Assembly (NCBI GenBank): GCA_002286855.1
Contig: NRSV01000003.1
Span: 173,159 to 237,158, forward strand
DNA: 64,000 bases
Direction: 5' to 3'
DNA from: Bipolaris cookei
Lineage: Eukaryota; Ascomycota; Dothideomycetes; Pleosporales; Pleosporaceae
Shown: piece by piece, positions 54,911 through 64,000 of the stretch
Position numbering within the stretch: the stretch's first letter is position 1
Layout: every line of letters begins with the position of its first letter
The notes under the pieces: generated by a model
The model's database searches: none
Seen by the model: the letters and a program-made list of their open reading frames with translations, nothing else
What the model was told of the DNA's origin: nothing
Program-made: the position numbers and the translations under genes

Positions 54911-55768
54911 ATGGCTTGGTTTGAATGATTATCCATGGGCCTACGGACTTCATCTGACGGATGAGAGAGAGTGAGTGTCTAGATGACACGGGAACTTTTT
55001 TGATATGTACATTTCTATTCTTGTATCACACCTTTTTGGCAATCCATACACACGCTCCTTATTGAGAATGAAAGACATTTTCTTGCACTGCAATTGGAAT
55101 ATAGCAGAGTGATGTTTGGCTTGTTGGCTTGAATAGGGGATATGAAAACTATTCTTCTTCTCTTGGAATATACATATCATCACATCATTTAATCACTGTG
55201 CAGCTATCATTGCAAACAACTCCATAGTTGCATGCTTAGCCTGTCACAGCATCGCAAACCCAGTATGCACTGTGATATCTATGCCACTTGCACACTATAT
55301 ATTTATATCTACTACAAAAATGGCAGTTAAAAGAGCGAAGTGAAAAGGTTGACCGCCGCCGTTGAGGGGAGCGAAGTCGGGTATCTCAGAAAGCCATTTC
55401 TCCGTCTTTTGTATCCTGCGCTATGCTTTTGAACTTTTTTTACAAGGTTCTTGCACCTTGTTCTTTCGTGATGGTCGTCGGGTTGAAGAGACGCCTTCCA
55501 AATGCTTTTGTGTGTATGTATATAGCGAATACAGCATTTATTTTGACAGTAAAAAAAAGAATAAAGAAAACAGAGCCTGGGAGGCGCTAAATGAAAACTC
55601 CGAATTGCGCTTGTTGAAGCGCAAGAGAACTGTGCAAAACAAAAGGCCATCATGTGTTGTTGAACACGAATAATTCGACCGAAGTATTTCCCAGGGAACG
55701 CCGAGAATGATAATTAGTCTTGCTGGGTTGAATGCAGTAAGATCATTAGCTATTTTTTCCATGCCGTA
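54911..55768. other. Convergent intergenic region
   Basis: The 3' flanks of the repeat-protein gene and the MTHFR gene; AT-rich with T-tracts, no gene recognised. Confidence 0.5.
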
Positions 55769-57872
55769 TTAGTTAGAGACAGCCAGGCTCTTCATGCCAT
55801 TCGTAACCTCGATCGCTGCTGCTTTGGCAACATCTATGAGGCTTGGGTTCTCTTCCTTGTGGGTTCCATTGGCTCCATTTACAGTCTCACTGCCATTTGT
55901 ATTAGGAAGATCGGCAGATGGTGTGTGCAGCGGCTTGTCCATGTCCTTGACCTCTAGACCATTGAAGATCGGGAAGATGCCACGGGTAGCATGGAAGTCA
56001 TTGTGCACTAGAAGAAAAGTTAGTAAGGAGTTTGATCGATTCAAGCGGCGTTGAAACTTACCAATGTTGAGAAGGTACCAGGTGTCTATAACGTCCTGGA
56101 TGACGTAGCGCGATGGGCTGACACCTGCGTGACAGTTTGCCCACTGCTGGCCGAGTCGGTAAAACTCGTCCTTCCAGGCTAGAAAGCTGACTGTTTCCAC
56201 AATTGTTGGCTGTACGATCTCCTTGCCTGGGAAGACACCCCACGTGACAGCGTTGGGTCCTTCGTTGGGGGCATTCGTCTTTAAGTCGCCGTTCTTGTTC
56301 ACAGCATAGTAGGTGAATTCTGGGTCGCGCTCGAGACGGATAATGATCTCAGCGATGTGTTCGGGTGAGACAAAGACCTCGAGGTAGGACTTTTGGTAAA
56401 CATAACCGTTGCGTGGACCCCAACCAAAGACAGGATCAGACGATTTGACACCGTTGACAGCAGGCTGGGAGTTGATGGTGAGGAAACCACGTCTGTTCAA
56501 GTCGATGAGATCGTCGCGAATTGATGACGCTTCCGCGGTAATGGGTTGTTCACTCCACGGCAACGATTCTAGTTTACCCTCCATATAGCGTACAAATAGA
56601 TTGGAGAGATCTCTGATGGTCAATGGCGTACCCCATAGCTTGATATTTTGCTCGTTAGTACCCTTGAGACCAATGCCATATGAATCCAACTCGCCGAAAG
56701 CAGGTGATCGCGAATCTCCCCACCGGCCGTTAGGAAACTCGTCCCAGTCTTGAGTGCGTGCAACATAAGACCGTTGTCGGTTGCGCCAGAATATGGGCCG
56801 TACATTCTCCTCGCGTCGGTTGAGGGCCAAGGAGGGTCGCCATGGCAGAGGCTTCTCGAGCGGGGATTCCACATCTGGCAAAAGTTCAAGCTCCTCGAGA
56901 ACCATGCGTGTGGCTTGTGCAAGGTTCATTGTGTAGCTGGGATGAGTCAGTACAAGCAGTGTAGATATGGCCATATAGTAACAGTAAGACATACAAGTGC
57001 AGATGGGTAATGCCGGCGTCAATCAGCCTTCGGCACATGTCGGCTACCAATGTCTTGCCAACTTCACGGACTTCAACATCATCGTTCTTGACAGGTTCCA
57101 GAGCCTTTGTCCAGTCATCGGGAATGTGGCATTTTGTCCATTGGGCTCTTCGTAGAAAGGCGGCGTGGGTGTGGATGGGCATGATGCCAGGAATAATGGG
57201 AACGTTGATGCCCTTAGCGCGGACTTTTCGTACCCACTCGAGGAAGAGGTCTGTGTCGTAGAACATTTGCGTTACAATAAAGGAGCCTCCAGCATCGACC
57301 TTTTCCTTCAAGTGGTCAATGAGCTCATCGACATCGTCGTTGTCATCGCTGCCTTCCGAGTATCCTGCAACGCCAATATCAAAGTGGTTCCCGTATTTTT
57401 CCTTAATGTAGACAACCAAGTCCTTTGCGTAGCGAAATCCGCCAGCCGTTGCCTCCCACTTTTCTCGTTCACGGGGCGGGTCGCCTCTCAAGGCCAGAAT
57501 ATTTGTGCAGCCGGCCTGGTATGCTTCTCGGAGGGCCTCGTCGAGCTTGGACTTTTCCATGTCGGTGCAAGTGAGGTGCATGCAGGTCTCGAGACCGTAG
57601 ACGGACTGTGCGACCTTGACCATTTCGCAGGTCAACTTGGAGTGGCGGCCGCCGGCGCCCCAGGTAAGGTCGATAAACTGGGGACCGAAGCTATGCATGC
57701 GGTCCATGCGATCATATAGGTTTTGGACACCCTTGAATGTAAGTCAGCGCAGTTGCTTTTTGGGGACCCTGGGGATATGGAGTACCTGTGCGGTCTTTGG
57801 GGGAAAGAACTCGAAGGAGAAGGTCGGCTTCCCTTCGCGCTTCGCCTGAGCGAGTTTCTGTGAGATGTGCAT
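55769..57872 (-). CDS. MET13: Methylenetetrahydrofolate reductase, 645 aa
   Basis: Exons on the minus strand: 57872-57786, 57731-56995, 56936-56062, 56007-55769 (646 codons with stop). The N-terminal TIM-barrel catalytic domain has FSFEFFPPKTAQ, QFIDLTWGAGG, HLTCTDMEKSKLDEAL, NILALRGDPPRE, FIVTQMFYDTDLF and IIPGIMPIHTHAAFLRR. The C-terminal regulatory domain has RPIFWRNRQRSYVART, FPNGRWGDSRSPAFGEL, INSQPAVNGVKSSDPVFGWG and VTWGVFPGKEIVQPTIVE, the part that in eukaryotes binds S-adenosylmethionine. It reduces 5,10-methylene-THF to 5-methyl-THF for methionine synthesis. The YDRMDRM segment resembles yeast Met13 more than a generic bacterial MetF; the choice between Met12- and Met13-type is moderately sure. 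A non-conserved Asn/Gly tail (TNGSETVNGANGTH) precedes the C-terminus. Confidence 0.94.
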
Positions 57873-58868
57873 GGTGGGCAGGGGTGAGAGGAAAGAAGGA
57901 AGGGTGGAAGAAAGGAAGAAAAAAAGAAAGAGAGAAGATTAGCAGAACCCGAGTCAATGTCGAGCAAAGGCACGCCGTGGGTACAATAGGAAGAGGATGC
58001 ACCCCGCGATGGGCTCACTGCGGCGTGTACAAGGATGTATGCGTTCGGTCAGCGTCGAAACTCCGACGGAGCTATCCAAAATATCGTTTGCGGGCCCAGC
58101 GATCAGCAAGTGTCCGCGACATGTACGACAGCTGGTTGAGATGGCTGTCTTTAGCAGTGTGTCAGGTAGCAGTCTGTGTCAATCCGTCTGTCAGTGGTTC
58201 AGGTCAGGACTACAACGTGTCAACGAGGCAGTGATGTGCAGTTTTCTCTAGCTCGCAGGTGATTGGAACAAGGTTAGCGCAAGCGCGTGTAGTGAGTCCG
58301 GAGGTGACATCGGAGCGCTGGCAAGCGAGGCCCATCTTCGGCCACATAATACCTCACGCCGTGTGTGATGCGGTGAAGAGCCCGCCATGGCCGGCAAGAT
58401 AGCAGCGCCGAGCGGAGACTGAGTGTATGTGTATGTGTATGTGTATAGCAGAGTGTACATGTATACGGGCGAGATGTGGCATAGATGTGGTGGTGGTGCT
58501 GTTTGGGGGTGTCGGCAGTGCTGTTGCCCCACACTCCAGCTGAGAAACCACCCGCCGTCCCACATCTTCCACTACCCACGATGCTATGACTGCCCTCCCC
58601 CGGGTTTTCCCAATGCGGTAGCCCCGGAGCGCCATCATTGTTGCGCAATCCAGTCTACGCTACTACATATGTACTACCATGTATATCTCTATACATAGGT
58701 AGGATGCCGTCGTATCCACCCGCAGTGCAATGACAAGCCAGCCTTTTCATCCTTGGCTACTCGCCCACCCCTCCTGATTCCTCCATCTTCGCCCTCCCCT
58801 TCGCCCTCCCCTTCGCCCTCCCCTTCTCCCTCTCCCTCTTCCCAGACACCCGCATACCCACCACCGTC
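57873..58868. other. Divergent intergenic region with short tandem repeats
   Basis: It separates MTHFR (minus) from the TIM-like gene (plus). It holds four GTGTAT units (58423-58446) and three perfect CTTCGCCCTCCC units (58787-58822) ending 46 bp before the TIM-like ATG, likely within its leader. AAG-rich purine DNA at 57895-57935 lies in the MTHFR leader. No gene seen. Confidence 0.6.
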
Positions 58869-59636
58869 ATGCCTCCTATTGCTCGGCCCCGCCGTATTGT
58901 TGGGGTCTCGCTGAAAATGTACTTCGACCTGCCCAGCACCCTCTCCTACATCCGCGGTGTCCTGCAACTCGACGGCGATGCCTGGAATGCCCGCACCGAT
59001 CTCTTCGTTATCCCCGACTTTGTCTCCTTGACCGAATCAGCCCGCATCCTCGAGTCGTCGTCTATTATCCTGGGCGCTCAAGACACCTTCTGGGAGGACA
59101 AGGGCGCCTACACAGGAGAAGTCAGTCCGCTTGTCTTGAGACAGGCGGGTGCGAGAATTGTGGAGATTGGCCATGCCGAACGGAGAGCCCTCTTTGGTGA
59201 AAACGACGAGACGGTTGCAAAAAAGGCAGGGGCTGCTGCGAGAAACGGCCTCATTCCACTCGTGTGCATCGGCGAGAAGACGCATCACGGTGTCGCCTCA
59301 GCTGCCGTCGGGGCTGCCATAGATGAATGCACCCCCCAGGTCAAGTCGGTCCTGGCTGCCGTGCCCGACGACACCGAGGTCATTCTGGCTTATGAGCCCG
59401 TGTGGGCCATAGGCGCAAAGGAGCCTGCAGACCCTGACCACGTAGTCATGGTGACAAAAGCGTTGAGGTCGCTGACTGCTGGCCGCAAAGGTCTAACAAG
59501 AATTGTCTATGGCGGCAGTGCCGGCCCAGGAACTTTTGCAAAGATTGCCGACGGTGTAGACGGCTTGTTCTTGGGCCGTTTTGCACACGACCTCCACAAC
59601 CTCAAGAAAGTCATAAAAGAAGTCGGCGGTGCTTGA
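58869..59636 (+). CDS. Divergent triosephosphate isomerase family protein, 255 aa
   Basis: Single exon. TIM landmarks are present in order: the catalytic Lys in GVSLKMYFD (residues 12-20), GAQDTFWEDKGAYTGEVSP, catalytic His in VEIGHAERR, VCIGE, catalytic Glu in LAYEPVWAIGAKE with the loop-6 segment, and the phosphate-binding YGGSAGPGTF and GLFLGRFAHD. The usual Asn two residues before the catalytic Lys (NWKMN in TIM) is replaced by Ser, and loop 6 reads AIGAKEPADP rather than AIGTGK. This points to a paralogue rather than the housekeeping glycolytic enzyme. Some TIM-like isomerases act on tetrose phosphates (erythrulose phosphate) in polyol metabolism, which is one possible role. The isomerase fold is certain; the substrate is inferred. 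Confidence 0.88.
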   Translation: MPPIARPRRIVGVSLKMYFDLPSTLSYIRGVLQLDGDAWNARTDLFVIPDFVSLTESARILESSSIILGAQDTFWEDKGAYTGEVSPLVLRQAGARIVEIGHAERRALFGENDETVAKKAGAAARNGLIPLVCIGEKTHHGVASAAVGAAIDECTPQVKSVLAAVPDDTEVILAYEPVWAIGAKEPADPDHVVMVTKALRSLTAGRKGLTRIVYGGSAGPGTFAKIADGVDGLFLGRFAHDLHNLKKVIKEVGGA

Positions 59637-61711
59637 TGCGTTTGAAGAAAGAAAAAATGTTTCCATATCCCAAGAATGCGACATGTTGCAGTTTCAGACT
59701 GGGACAAGACGCCGGTGGAGTGACTGTGAGAGAGAGATCACTTGACATCCTGTGATTGCCCACTCGCGCATCACTTACTCTTCATTGCAGTACATGACGA
59801 GATCGTGCTGCGCTCTCATCGCCATATGCTAGGTTACTTCTGCCAGTCTATGAGGCCGAATGGCATGTGTGACGTCCCTTCTTTACAACGGTCGGTTCGC
59901 TATATTTTGTCCATCTGCTAGAAATGATATCGAATCTATTTTGACCTACGCGACAGTGCAACCGTGTGTCTGATATGTCAAGACTTGTCCAGCATGTATG
60001 CGTACTGTTGGATTTGCGTACGTCTTTGAATCCTCAGTCTGGGTATAATCACTCCAGCTTTCATCCATGGAGTCCAGTCCGACGGCCTTCAAGTCATAAC
60101 CATTACGAATTGCGGTCCGGTCACCCGCAGTTCGGATAAACGGAACATGCAGTCTCGGCGACAATTAGCTGTTATGGGAGTGACGAATGACCTTTGCCTC
60201 TGTCTCGATCATCCGATAAGCCGGGTACTCCTGTCAGCCTTGAACGTCTAACCACGTCCATCTAGACAACAAAACCCCTAGTACCCTACCCGACGACTCC
60301 GCAAAATTCTGAAAACAGCATTGTTCAAATGACGAGTATATTCCGCTCAATTGCACTCGCTCCCCGTAGGCTCATTTCCCAGTCACCGCTTGCTCTGTCA
60401 TGGTTTGCCAAATCAAGCTAGACTGCCTTCAATCCGGAAAGCATCTGTCACATTCGTTGATCCCTTCCGAGGGCTTTTCGGACGAGCGCAGCCTACTCGC
60501 CATGTGTTCTAGTTGTGGGAGTGCGTCACGCCAGCATGGCTCGATGCTACTCACCCCTCAGTAGTTCAGTGCGGGGGTGAAGTCTTCGATCTGTTTGCAC
60601 CAAACATCGACTCTCCCCTACAAGCTTGATCCACCCATCGTGGCATCTCGCCGGTCCATGCCGGGATGCTCTGAGCCCTGGGAACCATCATTCGGCCCGG
60701 CATTCAACGTCGGAGTAACATGGGTTGTCTCGACACAGAATTGATCGTGTGATTGGTTTGCTCTGGGTTAGACCACAACGACACAGGCGACTTATGTTGC
60801 GCCCTCAACTACCACGAGTAGAAGTCGTATGAAGGGTACTTAGCACACAAATTGAGGTATTGCGATGAGGAAATAGGGCATGTAGCCATACGTCCGGGTT
60901 TAGCGTTTTTAGCACGTTTCCCCGCAGTCAATTCGTTAGCGCTGGTCTGACGATCGTTTGGCTCCCCAGTCGAGCTTCCGCACCCACTCCCAGCTTTCAC
61001 CTGCCGTTTCTCCGCTCGACTCCTCGAGATCAACCATATGAGCTAGAGCCATTGATCTTCTACTGGTCATTACCTATTAGGCCCATGTACGTGTCATGAT
61101 CCCTGATGCATGCCATTGTCATTATCACTTGTTCAGGCAGTATGATCGTCAAGCTCTAGACAGTACAGAGTGAATTGATTCATGTAAGTGTACAAGGTAT
61201 CCCATGAGAAAATATGGAAGAAGTACTATGTATTGTAGTTATGGTACCAGCATCCATGCCAGACTGGTATGCATGCAGAAGAGACTCTAGGAAGATGCTT
61301 GGTGTTTACAAAGTGGCTACTCCCTCCACCCCGCACCCGTTCCTAGGGTTGTTTTGTAACGGAAGCCACGTTCTCGACTACGAAACGCCTCATCATGATC
61401 TGAACGAATCAAGGTCTGGATCCATAGCCGGCCCTTACCTGGTCATGTCTGCCTTCCCGCCAACTCGATTCCCTGTGCCATGTTCAGGGCGGAGCCGCAA
61501 CGACCGGTCATCGTATTCATCCTGCATTGGGGCATCTGTACGCCGCCTTTTGCATACTTGGTGTTAATCGCTTGCTTTTGTCCGCAGCTACGCTTGTTCG
61601 CAATTGAGATCTGTGCTCCGGGTTTCCCGAACATTTATGCCCCTTGCTTGCTTCATCGATTGTCGTGCCCACCCTATATTAGCTCTCTCCTCCCCAGTCG
61701 TCTAGCTTCCC
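59637..61711. other. Gene-free intergenic region, 2.1 kb
   Basis: No coding sequence, tRNA box pair or transposon end was recognised between the TIM-like gene and the Ato-type carrier. The right end holds the carrier promoter and a CT-rich leader. Confidence 0.45.
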
Positions 61712-63091
61712 ATGTCCCATTACGAGATTTCTGCAGACACCACTACCTCCCCTACCCGCGGCCATTACGACGAACACTTGATTCTCAATTCCGATTCTGC
61801 AAGAAGTGCACCTTTCGATAACCACACAGCCTGTATGGATCCAGATCACCAGCAAAAGTACTCGTCGAACGACGCTCATCTGAGCCCAAACCGAGACGCA
61901 GAGACACTGTCGGCTGGGTCAACTGCAAGGAACGAGTCAACCGCAAGAACTATGGATGTCAACAATGGTTTGGAGAAGGATTTTTCACAGTCCAACGGTG
62001 AAATACCAAAATAATGCCGGTTACAGCCTCAGGCTGACAATACTAGGATATAACAATGGGTTTCCCGGGCACCTCAACCTCGATGCTTCAGTTAATTCCA
62101 ATACCGCGCTTCATCATATCCGGACGGCAGGCAGTATTTCCATCTCACCAGAACTCTTCGAGAAGCTCTATCTCTCGCCCCCAAATAAAGTCAAAGGCGA
62201 ACTGAGGAAGACTTTTGCTAACCCCACACCAATGTACGCTTTCTCTATTCCTTTTATCTTCTGTTGACAGCTACTAATATTAACAGCGCTATTATTGGGT
62301 TCTTGCTGTCACTATTTCCACTGAGCATGACTCTTATGGGGTGGCGAGGTGCTGGAGGCAGTGGTGCGGCGAACATTGGGTGGTATTATTTTGCCGGGGG
62401 TCTTCTAATGGTTCTTGGTGGCATTGGTGAAGTATGCATGGCCTTCTCGCTTCACCAAAGATGGTACTGACTGTCAATAGTGGATTTTAGGCAACACCTT
62501 TCCATTCGTCGTATTCTGTTCATTTGGGGCTTTTTGGCTAGGCTTCGGCGCTACACTCCAACCTTTCTACAATGCATATGGAGCATACGCCAATCCTTCA
62601 GTCCAAGGCAGCACGGGTCTGGGGTCTGTTGGCTTCAATGTCGGCATTGGTACGTCATGAGCAACATGAAATGCGTATGTGTTTTTGACCTTTATCATAG
62701 GATACTTCCAAATCGCCATGGGCATGCTGTGCCTCATCTTCCTCATCTGTTCCATCCGTACGAACCTGGTCTTCTTCATGATCTTCTTTAGTCTGACACC
62801 AGCATTCGGTCTTCTAGCGGGCAGCTATTTCCAGGCTGCCAATGGCAAGGCGTCTCTTGCTAAGAAGCTGGCCGAGGCTGCTGGTGCATTCTGCTTTGTT
62901 GCCTGCTTATGCGGATGGTACATATTCTTTGCTATTATGCTGGCCAGTGTTGACTTTCCCTTTAATATTCCTAGTAAGTTGCTGGCTGCTCAAATCAATG
63001 ATTTTGTACTTGCTAAAGCAATACAGTTGTGGACCTGTCCAATGTAGTGAGAGGGGCGAGCCAGAAACGCAAAGTCGATCACGTCGAGTGA
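61712..63091 (+). CDS. Ato/GPR1/FUN34/YaaH-family carrier, 374 aa
   Basis: Six exons: 61712-61997, 62047-62233, 62287-62431, 62481-62649, 62701-62973, 63027-63091 (375 codons with stop). All five introns are 49-53 nt. A long hydrophilic N-tail of about 150 residues precedes the family entry motif, here FANPTPIAIIGFLLSL (canonical NPxPxG), split by the second intron. Helices follow at NIGWYYFAGGLLMVLGGIGE, NTFPFVVFCSFGAFWLGFGA, YFQIAMGMLCLIFLICSI, FFMIFFSLTPAFGLLAGSYF and GAFCFVACLCGWYIFFAIML, giving about six in total. The C-terminus is QKRKVDHVE. The family imports acetate or exports ammonium in fungi; the usual Leu-Gly after NPxP is changed to Ile-Ala here, so the substrate may differ. Confidence 0.9.
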
Positions 63092-63774
63092 ACATACGGC
63101 GGTCAGCAAGTCATCGAAATGGAGTGAGATATATCCGAAATGGTTGATGTGTTAGTTGCCAAGGGGTTGGTCGTGGGACGGCAAGTAGATGAAACTTATG
63201 CTGTTCGCATCACGCGACCAAATGTGAGATTGCGAAATGCCGCACATATAGCCAAAAGACTGTTTGCCGACGTCCGTAGCTCGCGTAATGTTCATATAGT
63301 CACATTTGCCGACAAGAGATATAGTTATGATGGATCATAGCCCGACACTCGTCTGCAATGTACCCCAGGGTTCCTTGTCCAGTTGCTGGACGGACACTAC
63401 CGTGGAAACACATCGGTTGTATGAGCATCACGTTTTGCTGGAAGCACCAGAAGCACAAACTCTTACAGCTGACAGGCAGTCTGAGACAAATTATTTGAGG
63501 GGGCATAATATCTCAGTCTGCTTTCTGGACGGTGCTGCATCGCGCATTAACATTTGTGTAACAGGAGTGACATGTCTGACACTGGGAAATGATTTGCGGG
63601 TCTGCTGGCCCGAACCGTTCAAGCAAACCAGTGGTTCGTGCGTCTATACCAGTACTTATATGTATACAACACACGAACACTTGACGATAGTTAGCCAAAA
63701 GAAAGAAAAATCCACCCATGTTCACTGGTATCTCGACGTCATTTAAAATGATTTACCCGGTGGAAGTAAACAGC
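63092..63774. other. Downstream region of the carrier gene
   Basis: Frames here (63140-63340, 63306-63746) show no motifs. Probably 3' untranslated and intergenic sequence. Confidence 0.4.
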
Positions 63775-64000
63775 ATGCAGCAGCACACGCACCACGACAT
63801 TGCCCCCACAACACAGCCGCGGAGACAAACGAGTACTTCATCAAGTAAATCCTCACAATCGCCCAATTTTTCCCGTCCATATCTGCAGCAGCCAGTAACA
63901 AAGAAGCCGGTTCCAAGATCATCTGGCGCTCTTCCCCTCGCAAACGCAGCACCAATATCACACCAAACCATCGTCGTAACACAAAAACCCCATATCAGCA
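63775..64000 (+). CDS. Possible 5' part of a gene, cut by right edge
   Basis: From an ATG at 63775 the frame is open to the last base (75 codons): a hydrophilic, Gln/Ser/Pro-rich sequence starting MQQHTHHDIAPTTQPRRQTS. No domain is visible. A minus-strand frame over the same bases (about 63982-63743, containing several hydrophobic stretches) is a competing reading. The evidence is only frame length. Confidence 0.25.
   Translation, partial: MQQHTHHDIAPTTQPRRQTSTSSSKSSQSPNFSRPYLQQPVTKKPVPRSSGALPLANAAPISHQTIVVTQKPHIS

Noticed and set aside
1..64000. A Starship-type giant element, CRISPR array, tRNA or rRNA gene
   Set aside because: No DUF3435 tyrosine recombinase, no regular spaced repeats, and no tRNA A/B box pairs were recognised by eye on either strand.

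Overview
This window looks like nuclear chromosomal DNA of a filamentous ascomycete, most likely a plant-associated dothideomycete (Pleosporales-like; I cannot fix the genus). The evidence is the short introns (47-117 nt, GTANGT...CTNAC...YAG), fungal-specific families (Zn2Cys6 regulator, Akr1, Fox2, Ato/GPR1-type carrier, LaeA-like methyltransferase), pogo/Fot1-type transposons and non-LTR elements with a gag-like ORF1. Coding sequences were assembled here by reading splice sites by eye and checking that exon phases add up; transcript ends are unknown.

Layout. 1-11.1 kb is a nested transposon block: a Ty1/copia element on the minus strand with an open gag-pol frame running off the left edge, a decayed non-LTR ORF1/endonuclease fragment, stacked copia LTRs and a stop-riddled copia pol, a rearranged pogo copy containing the only N of the window, a frameshifted non-LTR reverse transcriptase with a (TTTA)n tail, and a Ty3/gypsy integrase-chromodomain remnant followed by LTR-like sequence. 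At its edge (12.1 kb) lies a gene for a small secreted protein, then a Zn2Cys6 transcription factor. From 16.5 kb the window is ordinary gene space: MFS transporter, AFG1-like mitochondrial ATPase, AKR1 palmitoyltransferase and a full ABCC transporter (all minus strand), a T5orf172/GIY-YIG-type protein with C-terminal membrane segments, a peroxisomal-signal nitronate monooxygenase divergent from a bifunctional HPPK-DHPS folate gene, a well preserved pogo element inserted 57 bp after the folate gene stop, FOX2, a LaeA/TAM-type methyltransferase, a secreted GDSL esterase, ORC4, an MCT-type MFS carrier, a secreted protein built on 28 Gly-Gly-Gln-X repeats, methylenetetrahydrofolate reductase, a divergent triosephosphate-isomerase paralogue, an Ato-family carrier and an open frame cut by the right edge.

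How the genes relate. There is no obvious biosynthetic cluster. Two themes recur: folate/one-carbon metabolism (HPPK-DHPS and MTHFR) and peroxisomal metabolism (FOX2 ending SKL, nitronate monooxygenase ending AKL). The more unusual material is in the mobile DNA (a half-tRNA primer site, different terminal repeats on otherwise closely related pogo copies, nonsense changes suggestive of RIP) and in a few odd proteins: the GGQX repeat protein, the membrane-anchored T5orf172 protein, the ORC4 Walker B change and the TIM paralogue. I found no tRNA, rRNA or CRISPR.
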